Assembly: GCA_026416355.1 (NCBI GenBank)
Contig: JAOAFH010000181.1
Location: 1 to 6,522, forward strand
Length of the DNA stretch: 6,522 nt
Reading direction: 5' to 3'
Source of the DNA: Clostridiales bacterium
Lineage (GTDB): Bacteria > Bacillota > Clostridia > Clostridiales > Caloramatoraceae
The position numbers and the translations under genes are program-made. The notes below the pieces were generated by a model, which saw only the letters and a list, made by a program, of their open reading frames with translations, did no database searches and was not told where the DNA came from. Positions 1-6,277 of the stretch are shown in pieces. Each line of letters opens with the position of its first letter. The stretch's first letter is position 1.

Positions 1-615
1 CGTAGTACATTTATGGTTGAAATGAGTGAAGTATCTAATATATTAAAAAATGCATCTAGTAAAAGTCTATTGATATTAGATGAGGTTGGAAGAGGAACAA
101 GTACATTTGATGGGTTAAGTATTGCTTGGGCAGTAATAAAATACCTAGCAGAAAAAATAAAAGCTAAAACTCTTTTTGCGACCCACTATCATGAACTTAC
201 AGAACTTGAAGAAACTTATTCATGTATTAAAAACTTTTCAATTGTTGTAAAAGAATTAAATGATACAGTTATATTTTTACATAAAATAAGAAAAGGTAAA
301 GCTGACCAAAGTTATGGTATTGAAGTTGCTAAACTCGCTGGATTGCCTGAGGAAGTTATAATAAATGCAAAACAAATACTATCTACATTAGAACAAAAAA
401 ATGATATTCAAACTATTACAATAGAAAACAACATAACATTAGATAAAAAAGAATCAGTTCAGGAAGTTGCTATAAGTAAATATGAACTTAACTTATTTAA
501 CTATAAAGAAAACGAAATTATTAACCAACTAAAAGAAACGGATATTTTAAATATGACACCAATGGATGCATTTAACTTTTTATATAACTTAGTAATAAAG
601 GCAAAGAAACTATAA
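1..615 (+). CDS. mutS: DNA mismatch repair protein MutS, C-terminal part (5' truncated by window edge)
   Basis: MutS recognises base mismatches and small loops and uses ATP to recruit MutL. The reading frame is open from base 1, so about 204 C-terminal residues are visible out of the roughly 850-950 usual for the family; the mismatch-binding, clamp and Walker A parts lie upstream. Counting from the first visible codon, [10 protein letters not shown] (1-10) is the conserved ABC-ATPase signature region. [13 protein letters not shown] (23-35) carries Walker B with D27 and catalytic E28, and FATHYHEL (59-66) is the H-loop. The C-terminus ends with a typical [13 protein letters not shown] segment, the helical dimer/tetramer region. 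ELNLF at 162-166 sits where many MutS proteins carry a QLSLF-like sliding-clamp motif, but with E in place of Q. It is followed after 16 nt by mutL. Identity is secure; only the upstream part is unseen. Confidence 0.97.
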   Translation, partial: RSTFMVEMSEVSNILKNASSKSLLILDEVGRGTSTFDGLSIAWAVIKYLAEKIKAKTLFATHYHELTELEETYSCIKNFSIVVKELNDTVIFLHKIRKGKADQSYGIEVAKLAGLPEEVIINAKQILSTLEQKNDIQTITIENNITLDKKESVQEVAISKYELNLFNYKENEIINQLKETDILNMTPMDAFNFLYNLVIKAKKL

Positions 616-618
616 TTT

Positions 619-623
619 GGGAG
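619..623 (+). promoter_or_regulatory. Ribosome binding site that fixes the mutL start
   Basis: GGGAG lies 8 nt upstream of the ATG at 632. The frame is also open from a TTG at 617, but that codon overlaps this Shine-Dalgarno sequence and would add five residues absent from MutL proteins. The ATG at 632 gives MSEIKVLDENLINKIAAGEV, the normal MutL N-terminus. Confidence 0.85.
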
Positions 624-631
624 CTGATTTA

Positions 632-2509
632 ATGAGTGAAATTAAAGTACTCGACGAAAATCTTATTAATAAAATAGCAGCTGGTGAAGTAGTGGAAAGG
701 CCATCATCTATTGTAAAAGAACTTGTTGAAAATTCAATTGACTCAGGTGCAACAGAAATAGTTGTTGAAATAGAAAAAGGTGGAATTCAAGAAGTAAAAG
801 TTATTGATAATGGTAAGGGTATTATAAAGGAAGATATTCCAAAGGCTTTTTTAAGACATGCTACTAGTAAAATAAAAACTGAAAATGACCTATTTAGAAT
901 AACTTCTTTGGGTTTTCGTGGTGAAGCATTAGCAAGCATTGCATCTGTTTCTGAAGTAGAAATCATAACAAGAACTAAAACTGATGATTGGGGCTATAAA
1001 GCAATAGTTGAAAATGGTAATGTTATAAATATAGTTGATCAAGGTGCTCCTGTTGGTACCACAATAACAGTAAAAAATATTTTTTACAATGTACCTGCAC
1101 GATTAAAATTTTTAAAATCAGAAACACGTGAACAAATGTATATTACTGATTTGATGGAAAATTATGCATTATCTCATCCACAAATTGCTTTTAAATACAT
1201 TGCAAATAAAAAATTAATTTTTTTAACTAAAGGTGATGGTAATTTAAAAAACGTAATATATACCTTATATGGTAAAAATACATACGAAAATTTAATTGAA
1301 GTTAATTGTTCTAAAGAAACAATAACATTAAAAGGTTTTGTAGGAAATAGTAAGCTTGAAAAGAGTAACAGAAATTATCAATCATTATTTGTTAACGGAA
1401 GAATAATAAAAAACAAAACCATTACAGCAGCAATAGAATCAGCATATAAGTCGATGCTAAGTATAAACAAATTTCCTTTATATGTTTTACAATTATTAAT
1501 TAATCCAGAGTTTATAGATGTAAATGTACACCCAACAAAAGCAGAAATTAAATTTGAAGATGAACAAAAAATTTTCAAAGAAGTATATTCGTGCATTAAG
1601 GATGCATTGATTAATAAAGAGTATATACCAACTGTTGAAATTAACTATAGCCCTGGTGACATAAATAATGCTATATCTTCTACACAAACTTCATTTTTAA
1701 ATGATAATGAAAATAAAACTTTTGAAGTTTCAAATTTATACAAAACAATTGAAAAAAATCAGAGTATATTTGAGACTGTTAATGACAATAATTATAATGT
1801 CAATACCTACAAACAGGATATTGAAAATAATACAAATATTTTTGATTATTCAAACAAAATTTCTTTTGAAAATGTATCCGATAACTTTAGTAAACCTATA
1901 TTAAATAAATATGATAGTGAATCGAACAACTTATTGCCTAAGATGACAGTAATAGGCCAAATTCATTTTATGTATATTGCTACTGAATCGATTGATTCTT
2001 TTTATTTAATAGATCAACATGCAGCACATGAACGAATTTTATATGAAAAATACTTTAATGAATTTAACGATACAGGAATTAATAAACAAATACTATTAAC
2101 ACCTTATATTATTGAACTAAGTATAAACGAAAAAGATTTGGTATTACAAAATATACACTTATTTAATGACCTTGGTTTTGAAATTGAAGATTTCGGTGGA
2201 ACATCTATTTCCTTAAGAACAATTCCAAACAATTTTATTAATAAAAATTATAAAGAAGTTATAGAAGAATTAGTGGCTAATATTCAAAGTTACGAAAATG
2301 ATAGATTAAAATCTATTGATAAAATAATTTATACATTAGCATGTAAAAATGCAATTAAAGCAGGAGATAAACTAAACATTAAAGAAATGTATTCCTTAAT
2401 TGAGCAACTTAGGTTTTGTAATAACCCTTTTACATGTCCACATGGTAGACCAACAATGATAAAATTTAGTTATGTTGATTTAGAAAAAAAATTTAAAAGA
2501 ATTATGTAG
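632..2509 (+). CDS. mutL: DNA mismatch repair protein MutL (endonuclease-type)
   Basis: MutL links mismatch-bound MutS to strand incision. The protein has 625 residues, normal for Firmicutes. The N-terminal GHKL ATPase is complete: ELVENSIDSGA with catalytic E30 and Mg-binding N34, DNGKGI (59-64), GFRGEAL (94-100), a GTTITVKNIFYNVPAR segment and VNVHPTKAEIKF. Residues about 330-435 form an Asn-rich, low-complexity linker. The C-terminal domain has the metal-dependent nuclease motif DQHAAHERILYE (D461 to E472), the ACKNAIKA motif (C571) and CPHGRP (602-607), which together form the nuclease/zinc site. QILLTP (486-491) fits the Q-x-L/I-x-x-P sliding-clamp motif. MutL is therefore expected to nick DNA itself with clamp guidance, without MutH. 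It lies between mutS and miaA, and its stop codon is embedded in the miaA ribosome binding site. Confidence 0.98.
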   Translation: MSEIKVLDENLINKIAAGEVVERPSSIVKELVENSIDSGATEIVVEIEKGGIQEVKVIDNGKGIIKEDIPKAFLRHATSKIKTENDLFRITSLGFRGEALASIASVSEVEIITRTKTDDWGYKAIVENGNVINIVDQGAPVGTTITVKNIFYNVPARLKFLKSETREQMYITDLMENYALSHPQIAFKYIANKKLIFLTKGDGNLKNVIYTLYGKNTYENLIEVNCSKETITLKGFVGNSKLEKSNRNYQSLFVNGRIIKNKTITAAIESAYKSMLSINKFPLYVLQLLINPEFIDVNVHPTKAEIKFEDEQKIFKEVYSCIKDALINKEYIPTVEINYSPGDINNAISSTQTSFLNDNENKTFEVSNLYKTIEKNQSIFETVNDNNYNVNTYKQDIENNTNIFDYSNKISFENVSDNFSKPILNKYDSESNNLLPKMTVIGQIHFMYIATESIDSFYLIDQHAAHERILYEKYFNEFNDTGINKQILLTPYIIELSINEKDLVLQNIHLFNDLGFEIEDFGGTSISLRTIPNNFINKNYKEVIEELVANIQSYENDRLKSIDKIIYTLACKNAIKAGDKLNIKEMYSLIEQLRFCNNPFTCPHGRPTMIKFSYVDLEKKFKRIM

Positions 2510-2513
2510 GTGG
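2508..2513 (+). promoter_or_regulatory. Ribosome binding site of miaA, overlapping the mutL stop codon
   Basis: AGGTGG shares its first two bases with the mutL TAG stop (2507-2509) and lies 5 nt before the ATG at 2519. A GTG at 2510 opens the same frame but sits inside this site, so it is unlikely to be the start. The overlap suggests that translation of miaA is coupled to mutL termination. Confidence 0.75.
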
Positions 2514-2518
2514 TAAAA

Positions 2519-3460
2519 ATGAATTCAAAACCTTTTATTTTAATCATTGCAGGGCCAACTGCATCAGGAAAAACTGCCCTTGGAATAGAATTAGCAAAAC
2601 TGTTAAATGGAGAAATAATTTCAGCTGATTCAATGCAAATTTATAGATATATGGATATTGGTACTGCTAAACCGACTCGAGAAGAAATGCAAGGCATTAA
2701 ACACCATTTAATTGATATTATTAATCCAGACGAGGAGTTTAGTGTTGCTTTATTTAAAAAATATGCTGATGAAAAAATTAGAGAACTTACTAATAAAAAT
2801 AAGTTGCCTATAGTTGTTGGTGGTACAGGACTATATATAAATTCATTAACCTATCATCTTAACTTTAGCGATAGTGCTGAAGACAAGGAATATAGAGAAT
2901 ATTTATCTAACTTAGCTGCAAGTCATGGTAACGAATATATTTACGATATGCTAAAAAAAATAGACCCAGATGCAGCCAATAAAATACATCCAAATAATTT
3001 AAAAAGAGTAATAAGAGCACTTGAGGTTTTTAAAAATACGGGTAATAAAATTTCTGACTATCAAAAGGAAACGCAGATGGTAGAATCGGATTACAACTTT
3101 TTTTATATTGCACTTGATATGCCTAGAGATGTATTGTATGATAGGATAAATAAAAGAGTTGACATAATGGTTTCTAAAGGATTAATAGAAGAAGTTATAA
3201 AATTAAAAGAAATGGGTTATCATCGCAATTTACAATCCATGCAAGCAATTGGTTACAAAGAAATTTTTGATTATTTAGAAGGAGATTTGTCTTTACAAGA
3301 TTCAATTGACTTAATTAAGAGAAATTCTCGAAGGTATGCCAAAAGACAATTAACTTGGTTCAGAAAAGATTCTAGAATTAATTGGTTTAATATATTAAAC
3401 CAAGATACAAATATAATTACATCAAATATTATCAATAAACTAGAAGGAATTTTAAAATGA
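2519..3460 (+). CDS. miaA: tRNA dimethylallyltransferase MiaA
   Basis: MiaA transfers a dimethylallyl group from dimethylallyl diphosphate to N6 of A37 in tRNAs that read UNN codons, giving i6A, which stabilises codon-anticodon pairing. The product from ATG 2519 has 313 residues, the usual family length. The P-loop GPTASGKT is at residues 12-19, followed by SADSMQIYR (35-43) with D37 as the conserved catalytic aspartate, then IGTAKPT and HHLIDI. VGGTGLYI is at 100-107, and a SMQAIGYKE segment comes late in the protein. The C-terminal RRYAKRQLTWFR (271-282) is the tRNA-contacting signature. The gene is 9 nt after mutL and 44 nt before hfq. The miaA-hfq pairing is also found in Bacillus and enterobacteria. 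Nothing in it is damaged or odd. Confidence 0.98.
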   Translation: MNSKPFILIIAGPTASGKTALGIELAKLLNGEIISADSMQIYRYMDIGTAKPTREEMQGIKHHLIDIINPDEEFSVALFKKYADEKIRELTNKNKLPIVVGGTGLYINSLTYHLNFSDSAEDKEYREYLSNLAASHGNEYIYDMLKKIDPDAANKIHPNNLKRVIRALEVFKNTGNKISDYQKETQMVESDYNFFYIALDMPRDVLYDRINKRVDIMVSKGLIEEVIKLKEMGYHRNLQSMQAIGYKEIFDYLEGDLSLQDSIDLIKRNSRRYAKRQLTWFRKDSRINWFNILNQDTNIITSNIINKLEGILK

Positions 3461-3504
3461 TTATAGAATATTAATTATTATAATATAATTGGAGGCTGAT
3501 TTTT

Positions 3505-3753
3505 ATGATGAAGAACATGAACAATCTACAAGATGTTTTTTTAAACAATGCTAGAAAAGGTAAAATACCTGTTTCAATTCATCTTGTTAATGGATTTCAA
3601 TTAAAAGGTATGGTAAAAGGCTTTGACAGTTTTACTATTATACTTGAATCAGAAGGTAAACAAATAATGGTTTATAAACATTCTGTAACTACCGTTACAC
3701 CTGCAAAACCAATACTATATACTCAAGATGAGCTAAATAAAGAAGAAAAATAA
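3505..3753 (+). CDS. hfq: RNA-binding chaperone Hfq
   Basis: Hfq is an Sm-like homohexamer that binds small RNAs and A/U-rich mRNA segments in the cytoplasm. The 82-residue product shows the Sm1 region from [23 protein letters not shown] (about 8-30) through [17 protein letters not shown] (33-49), and the Sm2 motif [12 protein letters not shown] (55-66), with Y57-K58-H59 matching the U-binding YKH. Q9 and D10 match the proximal-face residues. The rim patch is RKGK (17-20), basic but without the run of arginines seen in E. coli (RRER). GGAGG at 3491-3495 lies 9 nt before ATG 3505; the adjacent ATG at 3508 is possible but less well spaced. No good promoter is seen in the 44-nt gap after miaA, so hfq is probably read from the upstream operon and ended by the hairpin at its 3' end. 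Confidence 0.97.
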   Translation: MMKNMNNLQDVFLNNARKGKIPVSIHLVNGFQLKGMVKGFDSFTIILESEGKQIMVYKHSVTTVTPAKPILYTQDELNKEEK

Positions 3754-3783
3754 TAAGGCTTTAAATTAAGCCTTATTATTTTT
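3746..3783 (+). terminator. Intrinsic terminator of the mutS-mutL-miaA-hfq cluster
   Basis: AAAAATAATAAGGCTT (3746-3761) pairs perfectly over 16 bp with AAGCCTTATTATTTTT (3768-3783), leaving a 6-nt loop. The GC core is AAGGCTT/AAGCCTT and the 3' arm ends in a T-run. The left arm begins inside the last hfq codons and contains its stop. The A-rich left side could also terminate transcripts on the other strand, but no minus-strand gene is seen to need it. Confidence 0.9.
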
Positions 3784-3793
3784 ACAATAATAG

Positions 3794-3821
3794 TTAACAT
3801 AATTTATGTTATGTTTATTAT
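3794..3821 (+). promoter_or_regulatory. Candidate promoter of the PLP-enzyme gene
   Basis: TTAACA (3794-3799) and TATTAT (3816-3821), 16 bp apart, each differ by one base from the sigma-A consensus. Transcription would start near 3828 and leave a leader of about 50 nt before the ATG at 3880. A weaker alternative is TTGTTT (3822-3827) with TAGAAT (3845-3850) at 17 bp. The region is so AT-rich that chance matches are likely. Some promoter is expected, because a strong terminator lies just upstream. Confidence 0.4.
3796..3810. repeat. 15-bp palindrome upstream of the PLP-enzyme gene
   Basis: AACATAA-T-TTATGTT is a perfect 7-1-7 inverted repeat. It overlaps the -35 box and spacer of the candidate promoter, as an operator would. 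An imperfect outer extension (AATAAT near 3787-3792 with ATTATT near 3817-3822) and a following T-run also allow it to be read as a weak AT-only second hairpin terminator. It does not match the LexA boxes further downstream. Confidence 0.4.
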
Positions 3822-3879
3822 TTGTTTTTTTATATAATTAATGTTAGAATATTAGTTGTTTTAAAGGAGGTAATTAATA

Positions 3880-5145
3880 ATGCTTAATCAATATTTAAAA
3901 TCAAACGGCATAAAAGAGCACGTTATAAACCTTGCAGAAGAAGCTGAAAAACAAATTGTAGATGTGTTTAAAGAACTGGATAACATCAAAATGTATAATC
4001 AACTTAAAGTATTGGATGCAATGCAAAAAGAAAAATTAAGTGATGCACATTTTACATTTTCAACAGGTTATGGATATGGTGACATAGGACGAGATGTAAT
4101 AGATAAAATTTATTCAAGAATATTTAATACAGAAGATGCTTTGGTTAGACCTCATATAGTATCAGGAACCCATGCTATATCTCTTGCATTACAAGGAGTT
4201 TTAAGACCAGGTGACACATTAATGTCTATTACAGGAACACCATATGATACATTATTAAAAGTTATAGGAATAAAAGGTGAAGGATATGGGTCATTAAAGG
4301 AGTTTGGTATAAATTATAAACAAGTTGATTTAGATGATAATTATAAAATAAATATTGATGAAGTGTTAAATCAAATTAAAAATGACAATTCAATAAAAAT
4401 GGTTTCTATGCAACGTTCTACAGGATATGGATGGAGACCATCTTTAAGTATTGAAGATATAGAAAAAGCTATTAAAAGTATTAAATCTAGTAGACCTGAT
4501 ATAATTTGTTTTGTTGATAATTGTTATGGAGAATTTTTAGAAACAAAGGAGCCTACAGATTCTGGAGCAGACTTAGTAGCTGGTTCTTTAATCAAAAATA
4601 TAGGTGGTGGAATTGCTCCAACAGGCGGTTATATAGTAGGAAAAAAAGATTTAATAGAATTAATATCATATAGATTAACTGCTCCAGGTCTAGGCAAAGA
4701 TTGTGGTTCAACTTTTGGTGTTGTAAGACAAATGCTGCAAGGATTGTTTTTAGCTCCACATATAACAATCGAAGCATTAAAAGGTGCAGTATTTTGTTCA
4801 AAAATTATGGAGTTAGCTGGATTTGAAGTTTCTCCAAAATTCAATGATAGAAGAAGTGATATTATTCAAGCAATAAAATTTAATGATGAAAAATTATTAA
4901 TTGATTTTTGTAAAGGAATACAAAAAGGTTCACCAGTTGATTCATTTGTAGAATGTGAACCATGGGATATGCCAGGTTATTCAGATCCTGTAATAATGGC
5001 AGCAGGTGCATTTATACAAGGTTCTTCAATAGAATTAAGTGCAGATGCACCAATAAGACCACCATATATAGCCTATGTACAAGGTGGACTAACTTATGAA
5101 CATTCTAAAATTGGAATAATGAGAGCATTATCTCAAATAATTTAA
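3880..5145 (+). CDS. PLP-dependent 'aluminium resistance' / methionine gamma-lyase family protein (YnbB-like)
   Basis: This is a fold-type I PLP enzyme of the family annotated 'aluminium resistance protein' or 'methionine gamma-lyase family protein', which includes B. subtilis YnbB. Its 421 residues match the family length. Visible features are the glycine/tyrosine-rich GYGYGD segment before IGRDVIDKIY, SGTHA (95-99) at the expected phosphate-binding site, FVDNCYGEF with D213 as likely partner of the pyridine nitrogen, and SLIKN with K239 as likely Schiff-base lysine, followed by a glycine-rich IGGGIAPTGG stretch. There is no signal peptide, so it should be cytosolic. AAAGGAGGT (3863-3871), 8 nt upstream, fixes the start. 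The family resembles cystathionine/methionine lyases, but I know of no firmly established reaction; the aluminium phenotype is a historical label. It appears monocistronic, with terminators on both sides. Confidence 0.9.
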   Translation: MLNQYLKSNGIKEHVINLAEEAEKQIVDVFKELDNIKMYNQLKVLDAMQKEKLSDAHFTFSTGYGYGDIGRDVIDKIYSRIFNTEDALVRPHIVSGTHAISLALQGVLRPGDTLMSITGTPYDTLLKVIGIKGEGYGSLKEFGINYKQVDLDDNYKINIDEVLNQIKNDNSIKMVSMQRSTGYGWRPSLSIEDIEKAIKSIKSSRPDIICFVDNCYGEFLETKEPTDSGADLVAGSLIKNIGGGIAPTGGYIVGKKDLIELISYRLTAPGLGKDCGSTFGVVRQMLQGLFLAPHITIEALKGAVFCSKIMELAGFEVSPKFNDRRSDIIQAIKFNDEKLLIDFCKGIQKGSPVDSFVECEPWDMPGYSDPVIMAAGAFIQGSSIELSADAPIRPPYIAYVQGGLTYEHSKIGIMRALSQII

Positions 5146-5174
5146 AAAGCAGGGGAAAATAATTCCTGCTTTTT
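5144..5174. terminator. Bidirectional terminator shared by the PLP-enzyme gene and lexA
   Basis: AAAAAGCAGG (5144-5153) pairs with CCTGCTTTTT (5165-5174) over 10 bp. Two further G-T pairs are possible on the plus strand. Each strand reads as a GC hairpin preceded by As and followed by Ts. The two genes converge here, and the stem overlaps both stop codons (5143-5145 plus, 5173-5175 minus), so one hairpin can serve both. Confidence 0.9.
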
Positions 5175-5793
5175 AATATTTTCTAAATACTCCTATAACT
5201 TTGCCTAATATTTTGCAATCATTTACAATTATAGGTTCCATTGAACTGTTCTCTGGTTGTAGTTTTATATATCCATTTTTCTTATAAAATCTCTTAACTG
5301 TAGCTGAATCATCTATCAAAGCAACAACAATTTCTCCATTATTAGCTGTAGGTTGTTTTTCAACAATTACATAGTCACCATCTAAAATCCCAGCTTCAAT
5401 CATACTTTCACCTTCAATTTTTAAGAGAAAAATCTCTTTATTACTATTGAAATAATTAAGTGGCAATGGAAAATAATCTTGTATATCTTCAAAAGCCAAA
5501 ATTGGTTGCCCAGCTGAAACTTGACCAATTATAGGTGCTTTAATAATATTATTATTTTGACTATAAACATCATGACTATCTAAAATTTCTATAGCCCTTG
5601 GTTTAGTAGGATCTCTTCTTATGTAACCCAATCGCTCTAATTTTTCTAAATGCGCATGTACTGTTGAAGTTGATTTTAAGCCAACTGCAATACATATTTC
5701 TCTTACTGATGGGGGATATCCTTTTGTTGAAATTTCTTGCCTTATAAAATCTAAAATCATTTGCTGTTTATCGCTTAAATCTTTATTTATCAT
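5173..5793 (-). CDS. lexA: SOS response repressor LexA
   Basis: LexA represses DNA-damage genes until RecA-ssDNA filaments stimulate it to cleave itself. The protein has 206 residues, close to B. subtilis LexA. Residues 1-70 form the winged helix-turn-helix: [12 protein letters not shown], then [34 protein letters not shown], with the recognition helix around 40-52. The A94-G95 scissile bond lies in GQVSAGQPI. The S24-type protease has nucleophile S130 in [12 protein letters not shown] and general base K167 in ATVKRF, so autocleavage should be intact. The start ATG (5793-5791) is preceded by AAGGGG (5808-5803) at 9 nt, a moderate site. It is divergent from a LysM gene and convergent with the PLP enzyme. 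The upstream region carries its own promoter and a degenerate LexA box, consistent with autoregulation. Confidence 0.97.
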   Translation of the reverse strand: MINKDLSDKQQMILDFIRQEISTKGYPPSVREICIAVGLKSTSTVHAHLEKLERLGYIRRDPTKPRAIEILDSHDVYSQNNNIIKAPIIGQVSAGQPILAFEDIQDYFPLPLNYFNSNKEIFLLKIEGESMIEAGILDGDYVIVEKQPTANNGEIVVALIDDSATVKRFYKKNGYIKLQPENSSMEPIIVNDCKILGKVIGVFRKY

Positions 5794-5829
5794 TTAATTG
5801 CACCCCTTAAGACTAATATATCATTTATA

Positions 5830-5858
5830 ATTATATCACCTTTTCAAAAAAGTTTCAA
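5830..5858 (-). promoter_or_regulatory. lexA promoter
   Basis: On the minus strand, TTGAAA (5858-5853) and TATAAT (5835-5830) are 17 bp apart. A TGA directly before the -10 makes it an extended TGn -10. Transcription should begin near 5823, about 30 nt before the lexA ATG. The -35 end overlaps a degenerate LexA box. Confidence 0.8.
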
Positions 5859-5868
5859 ACTAATGTTC
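5857..5868. promoter_or_regulatory. Degenerate LexA operator at the lexA promoter
   Basis: Read on the minus strand, this is CGAAC-ATTA-GTTTG (core GAACATTAGTTT), which matches GAAC-N4-GTTC except for the last T. It abuts and overlaps the lexA -35 box, a position suited to repression. The poorer match predicts weaker binding than at the two boxes serving the divergent gene. Confidence 0.6.
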
Positions 5869-5876
5869 GATATGAA

Positions 5877-5905
5877 TTGACAAACGAACACATGTTCTGT
5901 ATAAT
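5877..5905 (+). promoter_or_regulatory. Consensus sigma-A promoter of the yneA-like gene
   Basis: TTGACA (5877-5882) and TATAAT (5900-5905) match consensus perfectly with the optimal 17-bp spacer. Transcription should start near 5912, giving a leader of about 24 nt. The first LexA box fills the spacer, and the second begins at about the start site. An unrepressed promoter this strong would be costly upstream of a division inhibitor, which fits tight LexA control. Confidence 0.93.
5886..5897. promoter_or_regulatory. LexA box 1, in the spacer of the yneA-like promoter
   Basis: GAAC-ACAT-GTTC, flanked by C on the left, has both half-sites intact for the Gram-positive LexA box. It lies entirely between the -35 and -10 elements, so bound LexA would block RNA polymerase. 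Confidence 0.92.
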
Positions 5906-5912
5906 TGTATAA

Positions 5913-5924
5913 GAACATGTGTTC
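5913..5924. promoter_or_regulatory. LexA box 2, at the start site of the yneA-like gene
   Basis: GAAC-ATGT-GTTC is a perfect box lying between the predicted start site and the Shine-Dalgarno GGAGG (5925-5929). It is the exact reverse complement of box 1, and the match extends over 14 bp including flanks (5885-5898 and 5912-5925). The two centres are 27 bp apart. Confidence 0.92.
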
Positions 5925-5935
5925 GGAGGTGCGTC

Positions 5936-6223
5936 ATGAATAAAAAAAAGAGATATTTAATTTTATATTCAATTGTATTAATTATGGTTACTTCGTCATC
6001 ACATATGTTATACGCAAAACTTCTATCAAAACAAACATACACAAACAGAAACTATGTAGAAATCACAGTTGAAAAAGGAGATACTATATGGAATATATCT
6101 TTAAAATATACACCCAAAAATAAAGATGTCAGAAAAACTGTATATGAAATCAGAAAACTAAATAATATTGATAACTCAATTATAATTCCTGGTCAAATTA
6201 TAAAGGTACCTATTGACAATTAA
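5936..6223 (+). CDS. yneA: YneA-like cell division suppressor with LysM domain
   Basis: YneA-type proteins are SOS-induced, membrane-anchored inhibitors that delay septation during DNA repair. The 95-residue product (B. subtilis YneA is about 105) has a basic start MNKKKR, one hydrophobic segment at about 7-27 that can act as membrane anchor or signal sequence, and then a single LysM domain at about 42-93. The LysM domain shows VEKGDTIWNIS (45-55) and IIIPGQIIKVP (82-92), which should bind cell-wall glycan outside the membrane. LYA before K28 could be a signal-peptidase site, but this is uncertain. GGAGG lies 6 nt before the ATG. Divergence from lexA, the perfect promoter and the two LexA boxes support the assignment more than sequence length or similarity alone. 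Another small LysM protein is the main alternative. Confidence 0.83.
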   Translation: MNKKKRYLILYSIVLIMVTSSSHMLYAKLLSKQTYTNRNYVEITVEKGDTIWNISLKYTPKNKDVRKTVYEIRKLNNIDNSIIIPGQIIKVPIDN

Positions 6224-6240
6224 ATATATATGCTTATAAT
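6213..6240 (+). promoter_or_regulatory. Candidate promoter of the Cys-rich gene
   Basis: TTGACA (6213-6218) lies in the last codons of the yneA-like gene and is 16 bp upstream of TATAAT (6235-6240). A second TATAAT at 6242-6247 is spaced too far. The match is perfect in both boxes but could be chance in AT-rich DNA. No LexA box is seen here. No terminator separates the two genes either, so read-through from the SOS promoter is also possible. Confidence 0.5.
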
Positions 6241-6277
6241 TTATAATGATTAAAAATTTCAAAAGGAGATTATAAAC

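Noticed and set aside
617..631. TTG start adding five residues to MutL
   Set aside because: It overlaps the Shine-Dalgarno GGGAG, and the extra residues are not part of a normal MutL N-terminus. ATG 632 is well spaced.
1620..1940. Asn-rich low-complexity part of mutL as an insertion or degraded stretch
   Set aside because: The frame is intact, and this is where the variable interdomain linker of MutL always lies.
2510..2518. GTG start for MiaA
   Set aside because: The GTG is inside the AGGTGG ribosome binding site; ATG 2519 gives the expected N-terminus.
3479..3489. TATAAT-like boxes just before hfq as an hfq promoter
   Set aside because: No credible -35 lies at the right distance, and transcription from them would start at or beyond the GGAGG ribosome binding site.
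4592..4844. Two overlapping minus-strand open frames inside the PLP-enzyme gene
   Set aside because: They are shadows of a well-conserved coding sequence and show no recognisable features.
5860..6042. 60-residue minus-strand open frame over the SOS promoters and yneA start
   Set aside because: It covers the operators and the real gene, and its product resembles no protein I know; it is a chance frame in AT-rich DNA.
6224..6277. Terminator between the yneA-like gene and the Cys-rich gene
   Set aside because: Only short AT repeats (TTATAA-T-TTATAA) are present; there is no GC stem with a T-run.
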